Shown here piece after piece: positions 27,038 to 34,814 of a stretch of 64,000 bases of DNA. Numbering within the stretch: the first letter of the stretch is position 1; each line of letters begins with the position of its first letter. Made by a program: the position numbers and the translations under genes. The DNA comes from Streptomyces sp. NBC_01551 (GTDB taxonomy: Bacteria; Actinomycetota; Actinomycetes; Streptomycetales; Streptomycetaceae), in assembly GCF_026339935.1 (NCBI RefSeq), contig NZ_JAPEPX010000001.1, forward strand, positions 3,176,001-3,240,000. Reading direction: 5' to 3'. Under the pieces are notes generated by a model that searched no databases, was not told the origin of the DNA, and saw only the letters and a program-made list of their open reading frames with translations.

Positions 27038-29680
27038 TCAGTTCCCCATGCCGGTGTCCGTGCCCGTGTTGGTCCCGGTACCGGTGTTGGTGCCGCCCCA
27101 GCCGGTGATCCCGCCCGGGCGGCCGGGCCTGCCGGTCGGGGGCTGCGACGGGCCCCCGGTGGTTCCGCCGTCGGTGGTCCCGCCGTTGACGCCGCCGTTG
27201 TCCTGCCCGCTCGTGTTGCCGCCGCTGGTCGTCGGGTCGTAGCACACCCGCCACGGCTTGCAGGAGGGCTTGCCGCCGTTGGACGGGGACGGGGAGACCG
27301 ACGGCGAGGTGCTCGGCGACGGCGAGGTCGATGGCGACACGGACGGCGACGGGACGATCGAGGGGCTGGGGGACGGGGCGCCGGACGCGTCCGCGGTGAC
27401 GCCGATGTCGTCGGGCTCGGGGAACTGCTTGAGCGGGGTCCCCTTCAGCGCCTCGCGCATGTACTCGGTCCAGATCGCGGCCGGGATGTCACCACCGTGG
27501 ATGGAGTCGACACCGCCCACGTGGTTCATGGACATCAGCTTCTTGTCCGCCGAGGTCGGGTCGGTACGGAACAGGGTGACCGCGGTGGACAGCTCCGGGG
27601 TGTAGCCGACGAACCAGGCCGACTTGTTCTTGTCGGTGGTGCCGGTCTTGCCCGCGGCGGGCCGGCCGAGCTTCTTGGCCTTGGTTCCTGTGCCGTTCTG
27701 GACGACGTTCTGCAGGACCTTGGTGACGTTGTCGGCGATGGCGTTGTCCATGGCGCGCTGCGCCTTGGGCGCCTCGAAGCCGGTCAGCTCCTTGCCGTCC
27801 TTCTCGACCTTGGTCACCGAGAACGGCTCGTGGTGGGTACCGGAGGCGGCGAAGGTGGCGTACGAGTCCGCCATCCGGATGGCGCTGGGGGTGGAGGTTC
27901 CCAGGGCGAAGGAGGCGGTGTTGTCCGGGTCCATCGACTCGGTGAGGATGCCCGTCGACTTGGCCACCTCGCGGACCTTGCTGTGGCCGACGTCGAAGAC
28001 GAGCTGCGCGAACGGCACGTTGATGGACTTCTCCATCGCCTCGTTCAGCGTCACGTATCCGTAGGGGGTCGTGCTCTCGTTCTTCTGCCGGAACGGCTTG
28101 CCGTCATTGCCGGTCAGCGGCTTGCCCTGCCGGTTGTTGATCACGGTGAGGTCGTTGGCGGGGTACTTGCTGTCGACCGAGATGCCCGAGCCGCTCGAGT
28201 TCTGGGTGCCGTACTCCAGCGCCGCCGCCAGCACGTACGGCTTCCAGGTCGAGCCGACCGGGACACCGATGGTGTTGGCGTTGTTGGTGAAGTGCTTCTT
28301 GTCCCAGCCCGGACCGCCGTACATGGCCACGATCGCGCCGCTCTTCACGTCCACGGAGGCGGCGCCGAACTGCACGAAGGTGTCGTACTCAGGGCGCTTC
28401 TTCTCGTCGAGGAAGTCGTCGCGGGTCTCCTCGACGGCCTTGACCAGGGCGTCCACCTTCGGCTTCTGGAAGGTGGTGTGGATCTGGTAGCCGCCCAGGG
28501 CCATCTTCTCGGCGGTGATGTCCTTGGTCTTCATCACGTACTGCTTGGCGGTCTCGACCAGGTAGCCGGTCTGACCGGACATGCCGCGCGCCAGCTCGGA
28601 GTCCACCAGCTTGGGGAAGTCCTTGACCTGGTCCCGGTCCGCCTTCTGCATCCGGCCGACCTCGACCTCGCGGTCCAGCACCCAGGCCCAGCGCTTGCGG
28701 GCGCGGTCGGTGTTGGCCTGCGGGGTGGCGGCGGTACCGATGCCGCCGTCCGGGTTGTACAGGTTGGGGCCCTTGAGCACGGAGGCGAGGAAGGCGCTCT
28801 CGGACGGCGTGAGCTCCTCGCAGTCCTTGCCGAAGTAGGCGCGGGCGGCCGCCTGGATGCCGTAGGCGTCCCGCCCGTAGTAGGCGGTGTTCAGGTAGCC
28901 GGCGAGGACGTCGTCCTTCTCCGCGCTCACACCCAGCTTTATCGCGATGAAGAGCTCCGTGACCTTGCGCTTGAGCGTCTGGTCGGAGTCCAGGTACGTG
29001 TTCTTCACGTACTGCTGGGTGATCGTCGAGCCGCCCTGGGTGGAACCGCCCTTGGCCATGTTCCACACGGCGCGGGCGATACCCATCGGGTCGACGCCCT
29101 TGTCGGTCTCGAAGGACTCGTTCTCCGCCGAGATCACGGCGTCCTGCATCGAGCGGGGGATCTTGGAGATGGGCACGATCTGCCGGTTCATGGAACCGCC
29201 GGTCGCGACCATCTGGGTGCCGTCGGCCCAGTAGAAGACGTTGTTCTGGGCCTGGGCCGCCAGGTTCGGGTTCGGCGTGTTCACCATGGCGATGCCGATG
29301 CCGGCCCCGGCCGTGATGATCGCGAAGAAGCCCAGGGCGGTGCCGCCGACGAACTTCCAGGACGGCACGAAGCGCTGCCAGCCGTCCTTGTCGGACCGCG
29401 GGTAGTTGATGAGCCGCTTGTCCTGGCGTCCCGCGCCCCTGCCCGCCTGGCCCGCGCCCCGGCCTCGGGATCCGGGCCCGCGCTGGGCGGCTCTGCGGGC
29501 GTCTGCGCGGCTGCCATGGCCGGGCCTGTCGGTGTAAGGGACGCTCGCGGACGCGGTGGGCACGTCGCGTCCGGCGCCGGGGGCGCCCCGGCCGGGGCGC
29601 TGCTGGGCAGCCCGGCGGGCCGCGGCGCGTCCGCCGCCCTGGGGCTCGGGCTCGGGCGGTTTACGGCGGTGCTCGCTCAT
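27038..29680 (-). CDS. Class A penicillin-binding protein (transglycosylase/transpeptidase)
   Basis: About 880 residues. A basic, disordered cytoplasmic N-terminus (1-110) precedes one membrane helix (111-133). The GT51 glycosyltransferase domain follows with the catalytic Glu in SAENESFETDKG and GGSTITQQYVKN. The transpeptidase domain has STWK, SIN and KTGTTDKNKSAWFVGYTP. It polymerises and cross-links peptidoglycan. The tail is a Ser/Pro run followed by Gly/Thr-rich sequence ending in TGMGN. I start at the ATG at 29680, with GGAG upstream. The gene is divergent from a PadR regulator. Confidence 0.96.
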   Translation of the reverse strand: MSEHRRKPPEPEPQGGGRAAARRAAQQRPGRGAPGAGRDVPTASASVPYTDRPGHGSRADARRAAQRGPGSRGRGAGQAGRGAGRQDKRLINYPRSDKDGWQRFVPSWKFVGGTALGFFAIITAGAGIGIAMVNTPNPNLAAQAQNNVFYWADGTQMVATGGSMNRQIVPISKIPRSMQDAVISAENESFETDKGVDPMGIARAVWNMAKGGSTQGGSTITQQYVKNTYLDSDQTLKRKVTELFIAIKLGVSAEKDDVLAGYLNTAYYGRDAYGIQAAARAYFGKDCEELTPSESAFLASVLKGPNLYNPDGGIGTAATPQANTDRARKRWAWVLDREVEVGRMQKADRDQVKDFPKLVDSELARGMSGQTGYLVETAKQYVMKTKDITAEKMALGGYQIHTTFQKPKVDALVKAVEETRDDFLDEKKRPEYDTFVQFGAASVDVKSGAIVAMYGGPGWDKKHFTNNANTIGVPVGSTWKPYVLAAALEYGTQNSSGSGISVDSKYPANDLTVINNRQGKPLTGNDGKPFRQKNESTTPYGYVTLNEAMEKSINVPFAQLVFDVGHSKVREVAKSTGILTESMDPDNTASFALGTSTPSAIRMADSYATFAASGTHHEPFSVTKVEKDGKELTGFEAPKAQRAMDNAIADNVTKVLQNVVQNGTGTKAKKLGRPAAGKTGTTDKNKSAWFVGYTPELSTAVTLFRTDPTSADKKLMSMNHVGGVDSIHGGDIPAAIWTEYMREALKGTPLKQFPEPDDIGVTADASGAPSPSPSIVPSPSVSPSTSPSPSTSPSVSPSPSNGGKPSCKPWRVCYDPTTSGGNTSGQDNGGVNGGTTDGGTTGGPSQPPTGRPGRPGGITGWGGTNTGTGTNTGTDTGMGN

Positions 29681-29893
29681 CGAACGACTACTCCTCGGGC
29701 AGGCGAGTGGCCTGGAAGCGGCAGTTGAGTTCCGGTTCCCCCCGGTGTCATGGCGCACAGACTACGCACGCTCAAAACCCAATCAGTGCCGAAGTTCACC
29801 CCAAATCAGGCAACTTGCCTCGTACGAATTGGTGATGTGATGCCGGTCACTACGTCACCCCTTGTCGCCGACGGCCGCCCGTTCTATCGTCTG

Positions 29894-29914
29894 GATGTAT
29901 CGAGTCGATACATC
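29894..29914. promoter_or_regulatory. 21-bp palindromic operator upstream of the PadR gene
   Basis: GATGTATCGA-G-TCGATACATC is a perfect palindrome with a 1-bp centre, 42 bp upstream of the padR start. PadR regulators often bind palindromes with ATGT/ACAT ends, so autoregulation is likely. It also sits in the divergent interval with the PBP gene. Confidence 0.7.
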
Positions 29915-29955
29915 AGCTCGACATAAAGACTCAGGGGCGGAGGAGAGGCAGGCGG

Positions 29956-30558
29956 ATGAGCAGGCGCTCAGGCATCCTCGAGTTCGCCGTCCTCGGCCTG
30001 CTTCGCGAATCCCCCATGCACGGCTATGAGCTGCGCAAGCGGCTCAACACCTCACTGGGGGTGTTCAGGGCGTTCAGCTACGGGACGCTCTATCCCTGCC
30101 TCAAGACGCTGGTCGCCAACGGCTGGTTGATCGAGGAACCGGGCAGCGCCCCGGAAGACGCTCTCGCCGCTTCACTCGCAGGGCGCCGCGCCAAGATCGT
30201 CTACCGGTTGACGGCCGCGGGTAAGGAGCACTTCGAGGAGCTCCTTTCCCACACAGGGCCGGACACCTGGGAAGACGAGTCCTTCGCCGCCCGCTTCGCC
30301 TTCTTCGGCCAGACCGAACGCGAAGTGCGCATGAGGGTGCTGGAGGGCCGCCGCAGCCGGCTGGAAGAGCGCCTCGAGAAGATGCGGGCCTCGCTCGCCC
30401 GCACGCGGGAACGCCTCGACGACTACACGCTTGAGCTGCAGCGACACGGAATGGAATCCGTGGAGCGCGAAGTCCGCTGGCTGAACGAGCTGATCGAGAG
30501 CGAGCGGGCGGGACGGGACAAGAGAAACCCCGGTCCGCCCGACGAAACTACAAAATGA
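29956..30558 (+). CDS. PadR-family transcriptional regulator
   Basis: 200 residues. The N-terminal winged helix ([24 protein letters not shown]) is the PadR signature, and the second half is a long helical dimerisation region ([42 protein letters not shown]) of VanR/PadR type. It probably represses its own operon. The stop codon lies in a small hairpin 50 nt before the inositol phosphate synthase gene, so the two are likely co-transcribed; this pairing recurs in Streptomyces as far as I recall. Confidence 0.93.
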   Translation: MSRRSGILEFAVLGLLRESPMHGYELRKRLNTSLGVFRAFSYGTLYPCLKTLVANGWLIEEPGSAPEDALAASLAGRRAKIVYRLTAAGKEHFEELLSHTGPDTWEDESFAARFAFFGQTEREVRMRVLEGRRSRLEERLEKMRASLARTRERLDDYTLELQRHGMESVEREVRWLNELIESERAGRDKRNPGPPDETTK

Positions 30559-30579
30559 GGTCTGCATCTCGCAGACCTC
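30557..30579 (+). other. Hairpin between padR and ino1
   Basis: GAGGTCTGC (30557-30565) and GCAGACCTC (30571-30579) form a perfect 9-bp stem that overlaps the padR stop codon. It could attenuate or process the transcript before ino1. Confidence 0.5.
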
Positions 30580-30607
30580 GTCCGAGAACAAACAGGGAGC
30601 AACCGGA

Positions 30608-31690
30608 ATGGGTTCGGTTCGCGTAGCCATCGTCGGCGTGGGCAACTGCGCCGCCTCGCTGGTGCAGGGCGTCGAGTACTACAAGGACGCCGACCCGGCG
30701 GCCAAGGTCCCCGGTCTGATGCACGTCCAGTTCGGCGACTACCACGTGCGTGACATCGAGTTCGTCGCCGCGTTCGACGTCGACGCGAAGAAGGTCGGCC
30801 TCGACCTCTCCGACGCCATCGGCGCCAGCGAGAACAACACCATCAAGATCTGCGACGTCCCGAACGCCGGTGTGACCGTTCAGCGCGGCCACACCTACGA
30901 CGGCCTGGGCAAGTACTACCGCATGACCATCGAGGAGTCCGCCGAGGCTCCGGTCGACGTGGTCCAGGTCCTCAAGGACCGCGAGGTCGACGTCCTGATC
31001 TGCTACCTGCCCGTCGGCTCCGAGGACGCGGCGAAGTTCTACGCGCAGTGCGCCATCGACGCCAAGGTCGCGTTCGTCAACGCCCTCCCGGTCTTCATCG
31101 CCGGCACCAAGGAGTGGGCGGACAAGTTCACCGAGGCCGGTGTCCCGATCGTCGGCGACGACATCAAGTCGCAGGTCGGCGCGACCATCACGCACCGCGT
31201 GATGGCGAAGCTGTTCGAGGACCGCGGTGTCCGTCTTGAGCGCACCATGCAGCTCAACGTCGGCGGCAACATGGACTTCAAGAACATGCTCGAGCGCGAC
31301 CGCCTCGAGTCGAAGAAGATCTCCAAGACGCAGGCCGTCACCTCGCAGATCCCCGACCGTGAGCTCGGCGAGAAGAACGTCCACATCGGCCCGTCCGACT
31401 ACGTCGCGTGGCTCGACGACCGCAAGTGGGCCTACGTCCGCCTCGAAGGCCGCGCCTTCGGCGACGTCCCGCTGAACCTCGAGTACAAGCTCGAGGTCTG
31501 GGACTCCCCGAACTCCGCCGGTGTCATCATCGACGCCCTGCGCGCCGCGAAGATCGCCAAGGACCGCGGTATCGGCGGCCCGATCCTGTCGGCGTCCAGC
31601 TACTTCATGAAGTCCCCGCCGGTGCAGTACTTCGACGACGAGGCCCTGGCCAACGTCGAGAAGTTCATCAAGGGCGAGGTCGAGCGCTAG
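30608..31690 (+). CDS. ino1: Inositol-3-phosphate synthase
   Basis: 360 residues. It converts glucose 6-phosphate to 1D-myo-inositol 3-phosphate using NAD+, the first step to inositol lipids and mycothiol in actinomycetes. Visible features are the N-terminal nucleotide-binding [22 protein letters not shown], the conserved [14 protein letters not shown] active-site stretch, and [12 protein letters not shown]. It is the short actinobacterial form. AGGGAGC precedes the ATG. A strong terminator lies 49 nt past the stop. Confidence 0.97.
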   Translation: MGSVRVAIVGVGNCAASLVQGVEYYKDADPAAKVPGLMHVQFGDYHVRDIEFVAAFDVDAKKVGLDLSDAIGASENNTIKICDVPNAGVTVQRGHTYDGLGKYYRMTIEESAEAPVDVVQVLKDREVDVLICYLPVGSEDAAKFYAQCAIDAKVAFVNALPVFIAGTKEWADKFTEAGVPIVGDDIKSQVGATITHRVMAKLFEDRGVRLERTMQLNVGGNMDFKNMLERDRLESKKISKTQAVTSQIPDRELGEKNVHIGPSDYVAWLDDRKWAYVRLEGRAFGDVPLNLEYKLEVWDSPNSAGVIIDALRAAKIAKDRGIGGPILSASSYFMKSPPVQYFDDEALANVEKFIKGEVER

Positions 31691-31739
31691 TCGATCCCCA
31701 AGGGTCCGCTCAGGACACCTGGACTTCGACTGTTCTTCC

Positions 31740-31778
31740 GCGGAGGGTCCCCGGGCAATGCGCCCGGGGACCCTCCGC
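31740..31778 (+). terminator. Terminator of ino1
   Basis: A perfect 17-bp GC-rich inverted repeat (31740-31756 and 31762-31778, extendable by one pair) with a 5-nt loop, ending 20 nt before the next start codon. Confidence 0.88.
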
Positions 31779-31797
31779 GTATGTGACCCTTGCCCTC

Positions 31798-33066
31798 ATG
31801 CCTGTCGTACGTGATCTGCGCGTACTCCTGCGCTTGAGGGATTTCCGCAACCTGCTCGCCGTACGGCTGCTCTCCCAGGCCGCGGACGGCGTGTACCAGG
31901 TCGCGCTCGCCACCTACGTGGTCTTCTCCCCGGAGAAGCAGGCCTCGCCCGCGGCCATCGCCTCGGCCATGGCCGTCCTGCTCCTGCCCTACTCGGTGAT
32001 CGGCCCCTTCGCCGGCGTGCTCCTGGACCGCTGGCGCCGCCGCCAGGTGTTCCTCTACGGCAACCTGCTGCGCGCGTTCCTCGCCTGCGTCACCGGCATG
32101 CTCATCGCCGCGAACGTCCCCGCCTGGCTCTTCTACGCCTCGGCCCTGTCCGTGACCGCCGTCAACCGCTTCGTGCTGGCCGGGCTGGCCGCCTCGCTGC
32201 CCCGGGTCGTCGGCCCCGACCAGCTGGTCACCGCCAACGCCCTCTCTCCCACCGCCGGGACCCTCGCGGCGACCGCCGGCGGGGGACTGGCCTTCCTCGT
32301 ACGGCTAGTGGCCTCCGACTCCAATGCCCTCGTCGTCCTGCTCGGAGCCGGGCTCTACCTCGGCGCCGCCCTGATGTCCCTGCGCCTGGCCATCGGGCTC
32401 CTCGGGCCCGACCACCCCCGGGGCCAGTCCCACCCGTCCCTGACCGAAGGGGTCGCCCTCACCGTCCGGGGCATGGCCGAGGGCCTGCGGCACCTGGCCG
32501 AACGACGCGAGGCCGCCCAGGCGCTCACCGCGATGACCGCGATGCGGTTCTGCTACGGGGCCCTGACCGTCATGCTGCTCATGCTCTGCCGCTACTCATG
32601 GTCGGACAACGAGTCCGACGGCCTGGCCCTGCTGGGCCTCGCGGTGGGCGTATCCGGCGCCGGATTCTTCACCGCCGCCGTCATCACACCCGGGGTCGTG
32701 AGCCGCCTGGGCACCCGCGGCTGGATCACCATCTGCTCCGCCGGCGCCGCCGTCCTGGTACCGGCTCTCGGCTTGTTCTTCACCCCCGGCCCGATGCTGG
32801 CCGCCGCCTTCGTTCTCGGCCTCGCCACGCAGGGCGCCAAGATCTCCACCGACACCGTGGTGCAGTCCCGGGTGGACGACGACTTTCGGGGCCGCGTCTT
32901 CTCCGTCTACGACGTGCTGTTCAACGTCGCGTTCGTCGGCGCCGCCGCGGTCGCCTCCCTCATGCTCCCCACCGACGGACAGTCCGTCGTACTGATCATG
33001 AGCGTGTCCGTCGTCTACGCCGTGACCGCGGCGCTCCTGCTGCGGCAAGGACGACGTTTCACGTGA
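31798..33066 (+). CDS. Major facilitator superfamily transporter
   Basis: About 422 residues with about twelve membrane helices. The loop between helices 2 and 3 reads FAGVLLDRWRRRQVFLYGN, the classic MFS GxxxDRxGRR-type motif. The substrate is unknown. I start at the ATG at 31798, the only one after the terminator; no ribosome binding site is visible. The last three codons and the stop (CGT TTC ACG TGA) lie inside parS site 6, so the C-terminus Arg-Phe-Thr is dictated by that site. Confidence 0.9.
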   Translation: MPVVRDLRVLLRLRDFRNLLAVRLLSQAADGVYQVALATYVVFSPEKQASPAAIASAMAVLLLPYSVIGPFAGVLLDRWRRRQVFLYGNLLRAFLACVTGMLIAANVPAWLFYASALSVTAVNRFVLAGLAASLPRVVGPDQLVTANALSPTAGTLAATAGGGLAFLVRLVASDSNALVVLLGAGLYLGAALMSLRLAIGLLGPDHPRGQSHPSLTEGVALTVRGMAEGLRHLAERREAAQALTAMTAMRFCYGALTVMLLMLCRYSWSDNESDGLALLGLAVGVSGAGFFTAAVITPGVVSRLGTRGWITICSAGAAVLVPALGLFFTPGPMLAAAFVLGLATQGAKISTDTVVQSRVDDDFRGRVFSVYDVLFNVAFVGAAAVASLMLPTDGQSVVLIMSVSVVYAVTAALLLRQGRRFT

Positions 33067-33070
33067 AACA
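33055..33070. other. parS site 6, overlapping a stop codon
   Basis: CGTTTCACGTGAAACA matches the 14-bp GTTTCACGTGAAAC core. The TGA at 33064-33066 within it ends the MFS gene. Confidence 0.93.
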
Positions 33071-33095
33071 TCGCCGGGACCGACCCGCTGCGCGA

Positions 33096-33111
33096 TGTTT
33101 CACGTGAAACG
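33096..33111. other. parS site 7
   Basis: TGTTTCACGTGAAACG, core perfect. With site 6 it forms a 19-bp perfect inverted repeat (33056-33074 against 33092-33110). Confidence 0.93.
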
Positions 33112-33142
33112 GGGTCGATGTTTCACGTGAAACATCGACCCC
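33111..33142. other. parS site 8 inside a 32-bp perfect palindrome
   Basis: The perfect parS at 33119-33134 is extended on both sides by GGGGTCGA and its complement, giving an uninterrupted 32-bp palindrome. It lies between the convergent MFS and pcnA genes, so an RNA hairpin from either side could also act as terminator. Confidence 0.93.
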
Positions 33143-33163
33143 GCCGACCACCGCGCGCCTGTG

Positions 33164-34630
33164 TCAGGCCTGGGCGGCCCACCACTCCTTGAGGGCCGCG
33201 ACTGCGGCGTCATGCCCCATCGGACCGTTCTCCAGGCGCAGGTCCAGCAGGAACGCGTACGCCTTGCCGATCACCGGGCCGGGGCCGACACCCAGCACCT
33301 GCTGGATCTCGTTGCCGTCCAGGTCGGGCCGGATCGCGTCCAGCTGCTCCTGCTCCTTGAGCTGGGCGATGCGCTCCTCCAGACCGTCATAGGTCCGGGA
33401 GAGCGCGTTGGCCTTGCGCTTGTTGCGGGTGGTGCAGTCCGAGCGGGTCAGCTTGTGCAGCCGCTCCAGCAGCGGACCGGCGTCACGGACGTAGCGCCGC
33501 ACCGCGGAGTCGGTCCACTCGCCGTCCCCGTAGCCATGGAAGCGCAGGTGCAGCTCCACCAGCCGGGACACGTCCTTGATCATGTCGTTGGAGTACTTCA
33601 GCGCGGTCATGCGCTTCTTGGTCATCTTCGCGCCCACCACCTCGTGGTGGTGGAAGGAGACCCGGCCATCGCTCTCGAACCGGCGGGTCCGGGGCTTGCC
33701 GATGTCGTGCAGCAGGGCAGCCAGCCGCAACACCAGGTCCGGACCGTCCTCCTCCAGGGCGATCGCCTGCTCCAGCACGATCAGCGAGTGATCGTAGACG
33801 TCCTTGTGCCGGTGGTGTTCGTCACTCTCCAGCCGCAGCGCGGGCAGCTCGGGCAGCACATGGTCAGCCAGCCCGCTGTCCACGAGCAGACCCAGACCCT
33901 TGCGGGGGTTCTCCGACAGCAGCAGCTTGTTCAGTTCGCCCTGCACCCGTTCCGCGGAGACGATCTCGATCCGGTCGGCCATCGCCGTCATCGCGGCCAC
34001 GACCTCGGGAGCCACCTCGAAGTCCAGCTGCGCGGCGAACCGGGCCGCGCGCAGCATGCGCAGCGGATCGTCCGAGAACGAGTCCTCGGGCGTGCCGGGG
34101 GTCCGCAGGACACCCGCCTCGAGGTCCTCCAGGCCGCCGTGCGGATCCACGAACTCCTTCTCGGGCAGCGCGACGGCCATCGCGTTCACCGTGAAGTCAC
34201 GGCGGACCAGATCCTCCTCGATCGAGTCGCCGTAGGAGACCTCCGGCTTGCGCGAGGTCCGGTCGTAGGACTCCGAGCGGTAGGTGGTCACCTCGATCTG
34301 GAAGTTCCGGTGAGCGTCTCCGCTGCGGGCCACCTTCTGCGCGCCGACGGTGCCGAAGGCGATCCCGACGTCCCACACGGAGTCGGCCCACGGCCGGACG
34401 ATCTTCAAAACGTCCTCGGGGCGGGCGTCCGTGGTGAAGTCGAGGTCGTTGCCGAGCCGCCCGAGCAGCGCGTCGCGGACGGACCCGCCGACCAGGGCGA
34501 GGCGGAATCCGGCCTCCTGGAAACGGCGGCCGAGCTCGTCGGCGACAGGCGCGACCCGCAGCAGTTCACTCACCGCGCGGCGCTGCACCTGACTCAGGGC
34601 ACTGGGGTTGTCTTCATTGGCGTTCGGCAC
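33164..34630 (-). CDS. pcnA: CCA tRNA nucleotidyltransferase
   Basis: 488 residues. The N-terminal nucleotidyltransferase signature LVGGSVRDALLGRLGNDLDFTTDA fits class II CCA-adding or poly(A) polymerase-type enzymes, and an HD motif (LLHDIGKP) follows in the middle. It maintains the 3' CCA end of tRNA. The gene starts at a GTG at 34630 (MPNANEDNPS), with a TACCCT -10-like box 7-10 nt upstream; the longer frame to 34834 is not family-like. It is divergent from the DUF6049 gene, as in other actinobacteria. Confidence 0.94.
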   Translation of the reverse strand: MPNANEDNPSALSQVQRRAVSELLRVAPVADELGRRFQEAGFRLALVGGSVRDALLGRLGNDLDFTTDARPEDVLKIVRPWADSVWDVGIAFGTVGAQKVARSGDAHRNFQIEVTTYRSESYDRTSRKPEVSYGDSIEEDLVRRDFTVNAMAVALPEKEFVDPHGGLEDLEAGVLRTPGTPEDSFSDDPLRMLRAARFAAQLDFEVAPEVVAAMTAMADRIEIVSAERVQGELNKLLLSENPRKGLGLLVDSGLADHVLPELPALRLESDEHHRHKDVYDHSLIVLEQAIALEEDGPDLVLRLAALLHDIGKPRTRRFESDGRVSFHHHEVVGAKMTKKRMTALKYSNDMIKDVSRLVELHLRFHGYGDGEWTDSAVRRYVRDAGPLLERLHKLTRSDCTTRNKRKANALSRTYDGLEERIAQLKEQEQLDAIRPDLDGNEIQQVLGVGPGPVIGKAYAFLLDLRLENGPMGHDAAVAALKEWWAAQA

Positions 34631-34814
34631 AACAGAAAAGGGTACGTGCCCGGCCCGGCGAGGGCTCCCTCGTTTGTTACCACCCCGGCACACTTCGGCG
34701 GCGGTGTGGCCCCGATCATGTGGAGCAAGGCGCGGCACTCGCGCCCAGCGGGTCTCGTTACCATGCGTGGACGCACAAACGACGACCACTGACACTTCGA
34801 GGACGGGCGGGCGC

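Noticed and set aside
27026..29728. Long open frame opposite the PBP gene (about 900 codons)
   Set aside because: Long antisense frames are expected at this GC content; the sense strand encodes all class A PBP motifs.
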